In this document: positions 55,057 to 64,000 of the stretch, piece after piece
Layout: every line of letters starts with the position of its first letter
Position numbering within the stretch: the stretch's first letter is position 1
Source of the DNA: Prorocentrum cordatum
Lineage: Eukaryota; Sar; Dinophyceae; Prorocentrales; Prorocentraceae
Assembly (NCBI GenBank): GCA_963575745.1
Contig: CAUYUJ010003891.1
Location: 1,161,017-1,225,016, forward strand
Reading direction: 5' to 3'
DNA length: 64,000 bases
Notes under the pieces: model-generated
Databases searched by the model: none
Seen by the model: the letters and a program-made list of their open reading frames with translations, nothing else
Told to the model about the DNA's origin: nothing
Program-made: the position numbers and the translations under genes

Positions 55057-56790
55057 GGACAGCGCCCCTCGGAGCAATCCGAGGGGGCCGGAGGTTCGGC
55101 GGCCGCCGGGCCCGTGCAGGAGGTCCTAGGCGTTCGACGTGCAGTTCAGCCTCGTCCCCGGCAGCCGGACGAGCATGCCTCGTCACCCATGCCGGTCCCT
55201 CGTGGGGAGGGACTTGCACGCAGTGCGAGTTCGTTTAAGCCTTGCCCGCTGCAGCCGGGCGAGCGACGGCCGTGCCCGAATCCACACATTTCTCTTGCGG
55301 CGCCCTCCTCCGACGGCATTTTCATCGGCGCCCACATCGAAGGCTACGGCGTCATCCTTTTCACCGGCGTGGACGTCTTCGACGGGAGGTTCAGGACCTT
55401 CGCGGGCCCGTCGTTCTTCCTGGACTTCTTCTCCGGAACCGACTTCTGGCAGGAGGGCGCGGCTCAAGTGTGGAGGCGACACAGACTCCCAGTCTGCAGC
55501 TGCCCCGGGGTCGTGGGAAGCAGGTTCTCTGCTCCCGCGTCCAGGGTGGGGTGTGTCTTGGGAGGCTTCCGATCCTCACCCTCCCAATTCCTCCCAGGGG
55601 TTGGCAAGCCCACTGCGACGCGAAGCCAACCCGGCAGTTTCCGGCTCGTCCGCGGCTGCCCCGTATGATTTCCCTAACCGGCTGGCCGCCGCCAAGCCGA
55701 TTGTTTGGAGGGGCCGCGGAGAGTTGGTTTGTTTGCCATGGGAGCGACCGTGCTCACAGCTAGTTCTCGTCATTGACATGTGGGCAGGCCTCTCTGGCTT
55801 GCTCGTCGCTGCGCTATCGTTGGGGCTTCGATGCATTGCAGTTTCGGCGGAGGTTGACGAGGAGCTCCGCGCGGCCGTTGCCGCGTGCTTCCCGAACGTC
55901 GTGTCGGCGGAGAGCGTGGGTGACCTGCGCGGGGAACAGTTTCGCGCCGTGCTGTCGCAACGCTCATTTGCGGCCGTTCTGATTGGGGGTGGGCCGCTTC
56001 CTCCAGGCAGCGTTGGCTTGGACTCTCGCCGACGGGGCCTCGACGGTGCTGCAGCGGGGGCGCCGCGGGAATTGCAGAGGCTGGTGTTGGAGTTGACCGA
56101 GGTCGCTGGGGGCGTTCCTATCCTGTCTTTTCTTGAGGATTCGGCCAGCTCCCCTGGAGCCGTCGTCCACGAATACGGCCGCCTGGTAGGAGGTCCGCCG
56201 GTCTGCATATCTGCCCGGGATTGGGGTTGGGTGCATCGCAGGCGATTGTTTTGGCTGCGTGGCCCCATGGGCGGCCTATCCCAGCTACCCCATCCCGTCC
56301 TTCCTCATGGCATGTCCCTTGACTTGCGGAGCTTCGCCGGCAACCCATCTACGACCGCAGAGTGGCCGACATCAAGCCTTTCCCTCCGAACGTTGTGTTC
56401 GCAGGCGGCTACGTCCACACCTTCGACCCGATGCAGGTGGCATCGGGGACCGGGCCCTCCGGTTTCCATGCCTTCACTCGCGAGTTCAGGCATCCGGTGG
56501 ATAGAATCCACTTTGCGTCGCCGGAGGCGGCCGAGCGATTCTTTCAGGGCGTTCGGCGATTCCCAGCCGCGGCGTACGAACGGCAGAGCCTCCTGTGGAA
56601 ATGTGAGAAGTGGCGACCCCTTGATCCATCAGAGAGGGCACTGCTGCACGGCATGCCTCCCGCTCTAGTCGAGGCGGTCGCGGTGGGCCATGAGCAGGCG
56701 AGGGCAACTGCAATGCGCAATTCAGAATTGGGCAACGGTGTCCACGTGCCCTCCCTCATGGTGGCCCTGGTCCTCCTCTTCCAATTGGCT
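55057..56790 (+). pseudogene. Pol, N-terminal part: C5-cytosine methyltransferase-like domain lacking the catalytic Cys
   Basis: In the gag frame after TAG 55054-55056 a linker leads to a normal-composition region (SDGIFIGAHIEGYGVILFTG ... FFLDFFSGTDFW). A +1 change near 55480 moves to the frame that holds the MTase: motif I (LVLVIDMWAGLSGLL), motif II region (CIAVSAEVDEELRAAVAACF), motif IV position (AVLIGGGPLPPGSVGL, where Pro-Cys would be expected and Leu is found), motif VI (ILSFLEDSASSP) and motif VIII (ARDWGWVHRRRLFWL). A second change near 56340 leads to motif IX (DPSERALLHGMPPAL) and X (NSELGNGVHVPSLMVALVLL). Order and spacing are those of a C5-MTase. The missing Cys and two frameshifts argue that this copy has no activity. 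Closely similar MTase modules occur in dinoflagellate retroelements, as I recall. Confidence 0.75.
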
Positions 56791-59148
56791 CCTGGACTTC
56801 GTGCTGCTAGTCCTTCGCACTTGGCATGCGCAGGCGAGGTCGCATTGGCCCACAAGGTGATCGGCACGCCCTTCGACGTCAGGTTCATCAGCGCTTATCC
56901 GGGGTTGTTGTCTGCCGAGGATCGGGTTCAGGACATGCAGGACCAACTGCCGATATTGCCCCCTAGTCGGGACGCGTGGGGCAAGGTTAGACGCAGATTG
57001 TTTGAGCTTGACACGTGCGTTCTCCAGTGCTTTTGGGTTTACCTCCAGCAGCGTGGCTATGCATATCGAGATGTGGGCCCCTTCTGGACGACGCAACAGG
57101 GCCGTGCGCGCGCAGCAGCGAGCCTTGGAGCGCAGCGGGCATCGGGAGGCTCGAAGAGAGGCCTGGACCACATGTTCCCGCCAGGCTTGGGTAAGCGTAC
57201 GCATATCGAGTGCGCTTGCAAGGGGCCTTCCCCTTTTGCTTGCAGCGGCGCCATGGGCGCCGATTTGGAGTTCGGGGCGGCGCTGCGATCCATCTTCGGC
57301 CCGCGCGCCCAGAATTGGAGGGATCTTCAGCAGAGTGCGATGCATAGAGCGTTGATGGCGTTGGAACCGGTGCGAGCAGCACCGGCGAATAAGCGATCTG
57401 CCGCGGCGCAGGCAGTGGCCCGCGACAGAGACGCGGCCGGCATCGCCTTCCTCACTGCTCTCCTCAGGTGGCCAGACAGATCCCAGGCCATGGGCTATTT
57501 GCACGGCTTTCCGGTGATTGGAGACATTGAGGCTTCAGGCGTATTTCGCCCACTCGGCCCCCAGCCCACCAAGCACCTTGACGAGGTTTTCTTCGGTCAG
57601 GCGGCCGTTGCGGCGGTGGCGGATCTGCGCTGCGGCCCACCCCCTCGAGACGCGGAGGAGATCTGGAGGCTCGCGCAGGAGGAGATCCACAAGGATTTCA
57701 CGGAGCCTTGGAGGACCGCGGCAGAGATGGACACCATGTTCGGCGTGGGCCGGTGGCGACCACTGCATCGTTTCTTGGTGTGCCAGGCGGATGGCAAGTT
57801 AAGACTCATCGACAATGGCCACCGAGGCCGGCAAAATGAGTTTGCGGCAGTGGCTGAGACGATCTACACGATAGGGATTGACACAGTGCCGTCCGTGGCC
57901 GCCTTGCTGGTGAAGTCCGTCCAGGCCGAGGCTCGACGGGCCGGGCGACCCGAACTGCCCTTTCCAGAGTGGTTCCGGCTGGACATGGGCACCGACGACC
58001 TCCCCGACGCCTTCCGGGGCTGCCCAGTGCTCCCGGATCACCAACGAGCGGTGGTAGTGGCAATCTGGTCCCCGACGGAGAGAGACTGGAAGTTCGGAGT
58101 GATGAAAGGATGCCCCTACGGTCTGGGGTCGGTGGTGGTCGCCTTCAACCGCTCCCCGACATTGACGACTGCTTTCCAGCGGCGCGTCCTGGGCCTCCTC
58201 ACGGGAGCTTACTTCGACGACGTCTTGTTGATGGACGTCTCCTGCTCCGCCCGCCGAGCCAAGGAGCTGCGCCAGTGGCCCTTCGACTGCCTACGCACCC
58301 CGCCGAAACGCACCAAGGCTTTCCCGACGCAGTCACATCGTCCTTTTCTCGGGGCGGTGCTGGACCTCAGCACCGCGCATGAAGATGGCTTCGTCGTGGT
58401 GATGCCCAAGGAGTCGTCACGTCGACTGGTCTGTGCTGATATTGATGCGGCAGTCGCAGCGGCCTCCATGTCATCGGCACAGGCATCGAAAACACGAGGG
58501 CGGAGCAGCTGGGTGGAGAGCAACAGCTTCGGGAGGATTGGCCGGCTGGGCATAGCGGTGCTGAAGGGGTTGCAGTGCAAGCATCACGGTCCTTTGACCG
58601 CGGCGCAAACTCAGGCTCTGAAGTTTCATCAGCACGTCGTGGCGCACGCCCCTCCTCGCCACGTCCAGGTGCTGCACCACCGCCGCGAGGTCGTCGTCAT
58701 CTACACAGACGCAGAGTGCGAGCCGGGATCTGGTCGACAGCCGCGGTTGGGTTGGGTCTTGTTTCTTCAAGGCGTCGGCCAACCAATAGGCCAATCTTTG
58801 CTATTGCCCGCCAGGGTAACACAGAGCTGGAAGGAGCGGAAGCAGCAAATCTTTCCGGCTGAGGCTGTGGCTCTGCCGATTGCCACGTGGGCATAGGCAG
58901 CCCGCCTCAGGGGCAGAGACGTGATCTGGTTCGTGGACAACGAGGCTGCCGCGGCCGCTGGTATCCGCGGAGGTTCGGGCGAGACCGAGGTGGACATCAT
59001 GATGCAGGCAGCGCACCTCCTCTGGATGCACCTGGACTGCCGAGTGTGGATCGAGTGGGTCGACTCGGCATCTAACCCCGCCGACGGTCTCAGCCGAGAC
59101 GGGGTGGAAGATAGCTGGACCAAGCAGCAGCTGTGGAACATATCATAG
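56791..59148 (+). pseudogene. Pol, C-terminal part: reverse transcriptase and RNase H, with in-frame TAG
   Basis: One frame is open from 56362 to TAG 58894-58896 and continues in the same frame to TAG 59146-59148. RT hallmarks: LRLIDNGHRGRQNEF (finger), LDMGTDDLPDAFRG (motif A Asp near 57984), a PYGLGSVVVAFNRSPTL stretch (motif B) and AYFDDVLLMD with the YxDD box at 58210-58221. RNase H starts at VVVIYTDAECEPGSG (first Asp, 58702 on). It continues FPAEAVALPIATWA, is interrupted by the TAG, then resumes GRDVIWFVDNEAAAAAG and ends WIEWVDSASNPADGLSRDG, typical of DIRS/LTR-type RNase H (DN..A and NPADg.SR). Between MTase and RT lies a 200-residue linker of unknown role. A single nonsense change is the only lesion visible in this half. 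Confidence 0.85.
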
Positions 59149-61370
59149 TCTCGTGCGCCTCCATGGTCTACATATACATCTTGCCCAAGCCGACTTTTCC
59201 AGTTACTATGGGATGACATTGGGACGGAGGTGGTATGACATTGGGGGTGTCTACTGTGCTATTGTAGTTGCATTGCGACTTCAAGAGCCCACCAGCCCTC
59301 CGTCGGACCAATGACATCGTCAGAGGGTCCTTGCCCAGGTCTAACCGCCAGGCTATGCAGGGGCAGTCCCGAGTCTAGCTGAGTGCTATGCTCTGGGCCG
59401 GACGTCGCCTTCTTGGCCTCCCGGAGGCCCCCCCGGCAGGCAACGAAGAGCCCACCAGGATACGGCGTGACATCTGAGCGCATCCTCCATGAGCGGGCTC
59501 CGCAGCAGCGATCCGCAGCGAATGGCACTGATGTTGAGCGGGGCGTCGTCCTCCAAAATAATTATGAATGGCAGGAGGGGCAGCAAAGATGTTGGTATTT
59601 GTTGAAGACCAGTTCGGGTGGTCCCAATGCGAGAGCCACATCTTGAACATATCAGGCGTTCCATCCATGTAGGTATTGCATTTTTCAAGCTGCAATGTTT
59701 TACACGGTGAGGACGTCTCAGGCGAATCGCCCGGTCCGTCCTGACGACACGTCTTGTGATGCGGCAGGACGGAATTATTCACAAGTGAGAAGGATGGTGA
59801 AAGGAGAAACGGGAAACATGAGGAGGTGGAGGAGGGGAGGGTTCTGGACAGTTCTGCATGTGTTCTGGGTGCTCAGAAAGGCTTTCAAGAGATCTGAGGG
59901 GCTTCTGGGGGGTGCCGTGCCGATTTCATTCCTCCTCCTCGGCCTCCCCTCTTCTCCTGACTTGTGCGCTCTTCCGTTTCTGGCCCATCTTTACCCGCCC
60001 TTGCCCAGTCCCGTCTATCTCGAGCGGTTTTTTGTCAGTGTTTGGGGGTGGGGGGTGGAACTCAGCCTGCGTGTGGTGCGCAGGCTCGAGCTGTCTCAGC
60101 GCGGCGGCAGCGCGGGCGCGGGCGCGGGTGTCCAGCCGCTGTCAAGGGGTTCTCGACAGCGAAGATCGGTCCAGCTTTCGCGCCGAGGTCCGCTGGAAAG
60201 CGCCGAAGACCGGTGGAGACGGCCGAAGCTCGTCGCCAAGTCCCAGAGTACCGTCAGAACCAAGGCCGATGGGCAGCAAGGGGCCTCACGGTCGAACACG
60301 TAGGGGACTTGCCGCGTCCTGTTGCACGCCTCGCCACCCCCGGCACGTCGGGAACCGGCGGATTCCAGAGTTCGGCTGGCGCCTCGCACAGTACCGGCTC
60401 CACCCCACCCACCTCACGGTCTCGATAACCCAGGCCGCCATCTACGGCGCTGAGGAGGCCTGGCCTGCGAGCAAAAGTGGGCCCAGGGTTTGGGGGGTAG
60501 GCCTTCCAGGAGAGCACTCCTCCAAGAGGGTGTAAAAGGCACGCGCCTTCACGGGGCCGCTCCCCTCAAAGAAGGCCCCCCCCTGCATTCTTGTAGGGCC
60601 AGCGCCCTCGTTGACCTTGCCCCCCTCCTTCTCCGCGCCCTGCTCCTGCTGGCCGCTGATCTCTCTCCTCCCCTCCCCTCCTCTCCTCTCCGCGTCTCCC
60701 CTCCTCTCCTCTCCGCGTCTCTTCTCCCTTCCCCTTCTCTCCTCTCGTATCCTCTCCTCTCCTGTCCGTCCCTCTTCTTCCTTGCGCCTTCTCCCTCCCT
60801 CCCTCCGCCCTCATCTCTCATTCCTTACCTCCCTGCCTGCCTCCCACCTCTCTCCCTTCCCTGACCATCCAGTGGTCGAGCCAGACTCGGAATCAAACCA
60901 ATCCCCGCCCTCCCCTCCCTCCCTGTCTCTCTCGCTCTCTCCCTCCTCCCCTCCCTCCCGTCCGTCCCTCCTCTCCCTTTCTCGTCCCCCCCTGCCTCAT
61001 CCCATAATGGGCTGCGAGTCGGGGTGCGCCCCACGCAATGGGTGTCCCCCATTGGCAGTTCCTCGGTTTATCCACGACTCGCTGGAGGAACTGTAAATGG
61101 CTGCCCGCTTGCAGACCTGGCAGTTGTCAGTGATCACCCTCGTTGCGTGGTCGGTTGGTGGAACCCCCTAATTCTGGAGTCGTCCCACAAAGTAAGTTGG
61201 CTACTCGACATGTGAATGAATATGCGGGTGGGAATCGTGGTGCCCCCTCGCCCCCGCTGTCAGAACCCACCACAGCGAGAATCGACAGAAAACCCGCAAC
61301 GGCCTAAGCGCCGCAGTGGCCGGGACCCACGGAGCCCGTCCAGCAACCACGCAGAGAGGGGACGTTTACG
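59149..61370. other. Gene-poor 3' flank of the retroelement
   Basis: Holds a dispersed 85-bp-family copy (59615-59745), a GATGACATTGGGA/TATGACATTGGGG duplication (59210-59243) and C/T-rich stretches at 60650-60985 (CTCTCCTCTCC units). A mixed segment at 60080-60540, open in overlapping + frames (ATYGAEEAWPAS-like ending), may include an exon but no join or family can be given. Confidence 0.4.
59615..59745 (+). repeat. Dispersed 85-bp-family copy plus shared downstream segment
   Basis: GCGAGAGCCACATCTTGAAC, TTCCATCCATGTAGGTATTG, TTTTTCAAGCTGCA and GGCGAATCGCCCGGTCCGTC align in order with 25125-25320 (GCGAGAGCTACATTTTGAAA, CTCCATCCGTG, ATTTCAAGCTGCA, GCGAAACGCCCGGCCCGCC). The similarity extends beyond one tandem unit, giving an element of at least 130 bp. 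Confidence 0.75.
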
Positions 61371-61971
61371 ATGTCACCATTCGTCACCGAGTCGTTGCCT
61401 CAATCGCCGTCGTCGTCATCGCCGTCGCCGCCGCAGTTGCCTCTGCCGTCGCAGCCGCCTCCGCCGCCGCCGTCGTTGCCGCCGCCGTCACCGCCGTCGT
61501 CGACGTCGCCGACGCCGCCGCCGACGACGCCGACGGCGATGGCGGCGGCGGCGACGGCGGCGGCGTCGGCGACGACGCCTTCGCCGTGCGGCGACGACAA
61601 CGGCGACGGCGGCGGCGGCGGCGACGACGCTGTCCTCGCCGTCGCCGCCCGCGGGCCGCTGGCCCAGCCCCCGCCTCCGCCGGATGCAGAGGCCGTGGCC
61701 GTCGGGTACCTCGACGCCCTGGCCGACGTCGACCCGCTCGCCGTGGGCCTCGCCAAGGCCCATCGGCGCGCCTGGGGACGCCACGACCACGTCGACCGTG
61801 ACGGCGACGACGACGAGGTGACGCCAGCGGCGACGGCGCCGCGTCGTCGTGGCCGTGGTCGTGGTGATGGTCGTGGTGGCGGTGGTTCTCGTCTGCATCG
61901 CTGTCGTGGTCGTGGTCGCGGTCGTGTTCGTTGTGGCCGTGATCGTGGTCGTGGTCGTCGTCGTGGTCGTC

Positions 61972-62005
<34 letters not shown>

Positions 62006-62095
62006 GTGCGGTCGTCGTGGTCGTCGTCGTCGTCGCCGCCGCCGTCGTCGTCGTCGTCGCCGTCGTAGTCATCGTCGTTGTCGTCGTGTCGTCGT
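61371..62095. repeat. GCC/GTC trinucleotide tract with an embedded exon-like island
   Basis: 61380-61635 is (GCC/GTC/GGC)n; 61850-62090 is (GTCGTG)n with GTC variants. Between them 61640-61800 reads in one frame LAVAARGPLAQ ... DAEAVAVGYLDALADVDPLA followed by VGLAKAHRRAWG. This has normal complexity and may be a true exon of an unknown gene flanked by microsatellite introns. No start or stop can be assigned. Confidence 0.55.
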
Positions 62096-63782
62096 TCCGT
62101 TCGTTGCGCCTCAGCCTGGGAGTCCGCAGTGCGGATCCGAAAGAACGATGTCATTCCTCCTCGCCCTCCTCTTCCTTCTCCCTCTTCCCTCCCTCCCTCC
62201 CCTCTTCCTCCTCCTCCTATTCCTCCCCTTCCTCTCTCCTCTTGCCTCCTCCTTCTCCTTCCTTCTCCTCCCTCCCCGTCGTACAACGAGGGATCAGGGA
62301 GGAAGGGGGCGGAGCTGGCGGGTGAGGAGGAGAGTTATGAGGGGGGACGGCGAGGTCATTATGTCACATGTGGCGTATGCCGCCCGTGGTCTCTACGCCT
62401 TGGACCGTCGCCGCCAGCATCCGAACAGCCTCCCTGCCCCTGCTCATCCTGGTGGGCCTGTGCATGCTCGCAGTCATCCCATCATCGGAAAGGTTCAGAA
62501 AGGTCCTCCTCCTCCTCCTCCTCCTCCTCCTCCTCCTCCTCCTCCCGAAACCGGTTCTTCTGGGGCGGAGCTCCGGGGACGGGATGGAATTCGAGGGAGG
62601 GGGGACGCGGGGGCCGGGAGCGGGGCGGGGAGGGGATCGGGGGTAATGGGATATGGGGTCCGAGAGCGGGGGGGGGGGACGGTGCAAGGGACAGGACTGC
62701 GGTTTAAGGGGCAGGCGAGGGGCTTTCGACCCAGCACGACCCATTCTGAGGCACCGTGCCATCGTGCCGATACCGGGGGGACTGGTGGTGCCCGTGCAGG
62801 TGCGGTTGCCGGCCAGGAGCGGCCACCCCTTCCCACCCCCCTCTCGGCGGCGGCCGCGGCGGCGGCCAGGTCGGCGCCCCCTCATCCTGTGGGGGTGGGG
62901 GCTCCTCGGGCTGAGGCCCAGGCACAGCGCTTAGCGGCAGCACTGCACTGCCATGGCGGCCTTTGAGCGGGCTGACCCCGCTCGCCCTGGCCAAAGGACG
63001 CCGACCGCATCTTCATTCAGAAGGGAGGGGAGGGGTGTGTCGGGAGGTGAGGCTGGGTAGCGGAGGTGGTGAGAGGGGGGGGGGGACGAGCCTTGGCAAG
63101 AGGGCTTGTCGGGAGGCAGCAGGGGGCGCGGGTCCGTCCAGAGGCGCGGCAGCTGGGGGGCTACGTGAAGCAGCCCGCGTTCGCCAGAATGAAGGTCAAG
63201 GAGCCGATGGGAGGCTCACAAAGGCTTGGAGGTTGGGGTCTGTGAGCGACCCTCAGGCCTGGGCGTCTGCTGTTTTTGCGATTGCTGTTCATGCTACACG
63301 TTCTCGGCCTCTGGAGGCAGTTTCCTGGCCCCGTGTCCGTGAAGAAACGGCTCAGGAGGAAACGCTGGTCCCTGGGAATGGGTCACCCGATGCCTGCATC
63401 ACAGGCAGTGTTACGTCGGAGGAGGGGGAGTGAAGAACCCCCCCATCTTAGAAGTGCATGGTCATACCGATTCCGATGCCTTTCTTCGTTTCCGCCTTCG
63501 TGGGCCTCCTGTGGGGGGCCGTCGCCGCCACGGCTGGTTTCGCCTTGGAATCCTGATCAGCTCTGGCGGGAGGGGACCAGGGAGTGATGGCATTGGGAAC
63601 CCCACCAGCCCTCTGGGCGTGGGTGGTTTAGATACATCATTCTTCCAATCTCCTTCTCCGTCGGCGAGGGGATTATCATTGCTTCTTATTACTCTACCCC
63701 CCACCCGACCGGCGACAAACCCAGGCCAATGCCGACACCCCTCGCCATCCCTTGTGCAAAATCAAGACAAAGTGCTTTTTGC
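62096..63782. other. Spacer with CT tract and exon-like islands
   Basis: 62160-62280 is C/T-rich and 62506-62544 is (CCT)n. 62365-62505, ending just at the CCT tract, reads in one + frame a hydrophobic segment (SLPLLILVGLCMLAVIP) that could be a membrane-spanning exon. A competing frame is equally open. 62990-63432 is open to a TGA but of Gly/Arg/Ala-biased composition. Nothing recognised. Confidence 0.3.
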
Positions 63783-64000
63783 ACCAACATCTGGATCATG
63801 CGCGCACGCTCCGCGATCACCTTGCATGGTTTTGGACAGGGCCGGCGGGGCCAACATCTGGATTGTGCGCGGACGCCCCGCGATCATCCTGAATGTTTTT
63901 TGGCAAGGACGGCGGGATGCCGGCATATTGCTTGCTGTGTGCAGGTCCACCCTCCATTTCATCAAGAAATTCAAAGTTCACTTTGCCAGGAACGGCGGGG
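63783..64000. repeat. 67-bp tandem repeat, 2 copies plus a partial third
   Basis: CCAACATCTGGAT(C/T)(A/G)TGCGCG then CGC(T/C)CCGCGATCA at 63782-63850 and 63851-63920, each ending near GGCAGGG/AAGG(A)CGGCGGG. A partial AGGAACGGCGGGG ends the window, so the array may continue. Confidence 0.8.

Larger units (their letters stand above)
50815..59148 (+). mobile_element. DIRS-like retroelement block: tyrosine recombinase, gag-like, C5-MTase + RT + RNase H
   Basis: Three + strand modules in series: tyrosine-recombinase-like gene (to 53000), gag-like gene (53878-55056) and pol (55057-59148). Tyrosine recombinase plus RT plus RNase H is the DIRS-order toolkit; here a C5-MTase-like domain lies N-terminal to RT in the same polyprotein. 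DIRS1 carries an adenine-MTase-like domain instead. The recombinase is upstream of gag and headed by DinoSL, so it may be a separately retroposed copy next to, not part of, the gag-pol unit. No terminal repeats were identified by eye. Multiple frameshifts and stops indicate a non-autonomous relic. Confidence 0.65.

Overview
The window reads as nuclear DNA of a core dinoflagellate. The species is inferred only: very GC-rich, with long C/T-rich introns, in the manner of Prorocentrum or Polarella. Reasons: (i) a 19-nt perfect match to the dinoflagellate spliced leader (DinoSL) is embedded in the DNA at 50815-50833, the mark of a retroposed mRNA; (ii) every convincing gene is on the + strand, a one-way array; (iii) introns can be placed by reading frame, many have GC or GA instead of GT at the 5' end, and most repeat an AG|GN junction at both ends; (iv) introns and spacers are packed with CCT, GGA, GAT, GAC/GGC, CAT and CATA microsatellites; (v) dispersed and tandem minisatellites are abundant.

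Layout. 1-1500: 317-bp tandem array running into the 3' end of an Ala/Ser-rich protein. 2588-8184: multi-exon gene of unknown function. 9080-14898: four-exon cytosine-C5 DNA methyltransferase (MTase), 1145 codons, all introns phase 0 with GC-AG ends. 15825-21159: five-exon gene for a large unknown protein with a Cys cluster and a Ser/Asp tail. 21646-23265: unknown gene with a duplicated module. 23.3-35.5 kb: largely gene-poor, with microsatellites, minisatellites, a 176-bp MITE-like element, a 1.7-kb GAT tract and short exon-like islands. 35.8-39.3 kb: the decayed 5' part of a non-LTR retrotransposon, in the order RanBP2-type zinc finger, coiled coil, RNase H, endonuclease. 39.3-42.8 kb: pyrimidine tract and a 2-kb GAC/GGC tract. 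43.5-47.3 kb: two 90-bp-repeat arrays in opposite orientation bounded by the same outer sequence. 48.1-48.6 kb: truncated enoyl-CoA hydratase/isomerase. 50.8-59.1 kb: decayed retroelement parts. 59.2-64 kb: gene-poor repeats.

The most notable system is at 50.8-59.1 kb. A tyrosine-recombinase-like gene headed by relict DinoSL lies upstream of a gag-like gene with a Cys/His cluster. A pol region follows that fuses a C5-MTase-like domain to reverse transcriptase (YFDD) and RNase H. This is a DIRS-like toolkit in which a C5-MTase is joined to the polymerase (DIRS1 itself carries an unrelated adenine-MTase-like domain). The copy is dead or nearly so: the MTase catalytic Cys position reads Leu, there are several frameshifts, and TAG codons sit at the gag/pol junction and inside RNase H. 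With the separate intron-containing MTase at 9-15 kb, the window holds two unrelated-looking C5-MTase genes, one apparently cellular and one retroelement-borne.

Exon limits are deduced from frame, phase and splice-like AG|G junctions; none is transcript-supported.
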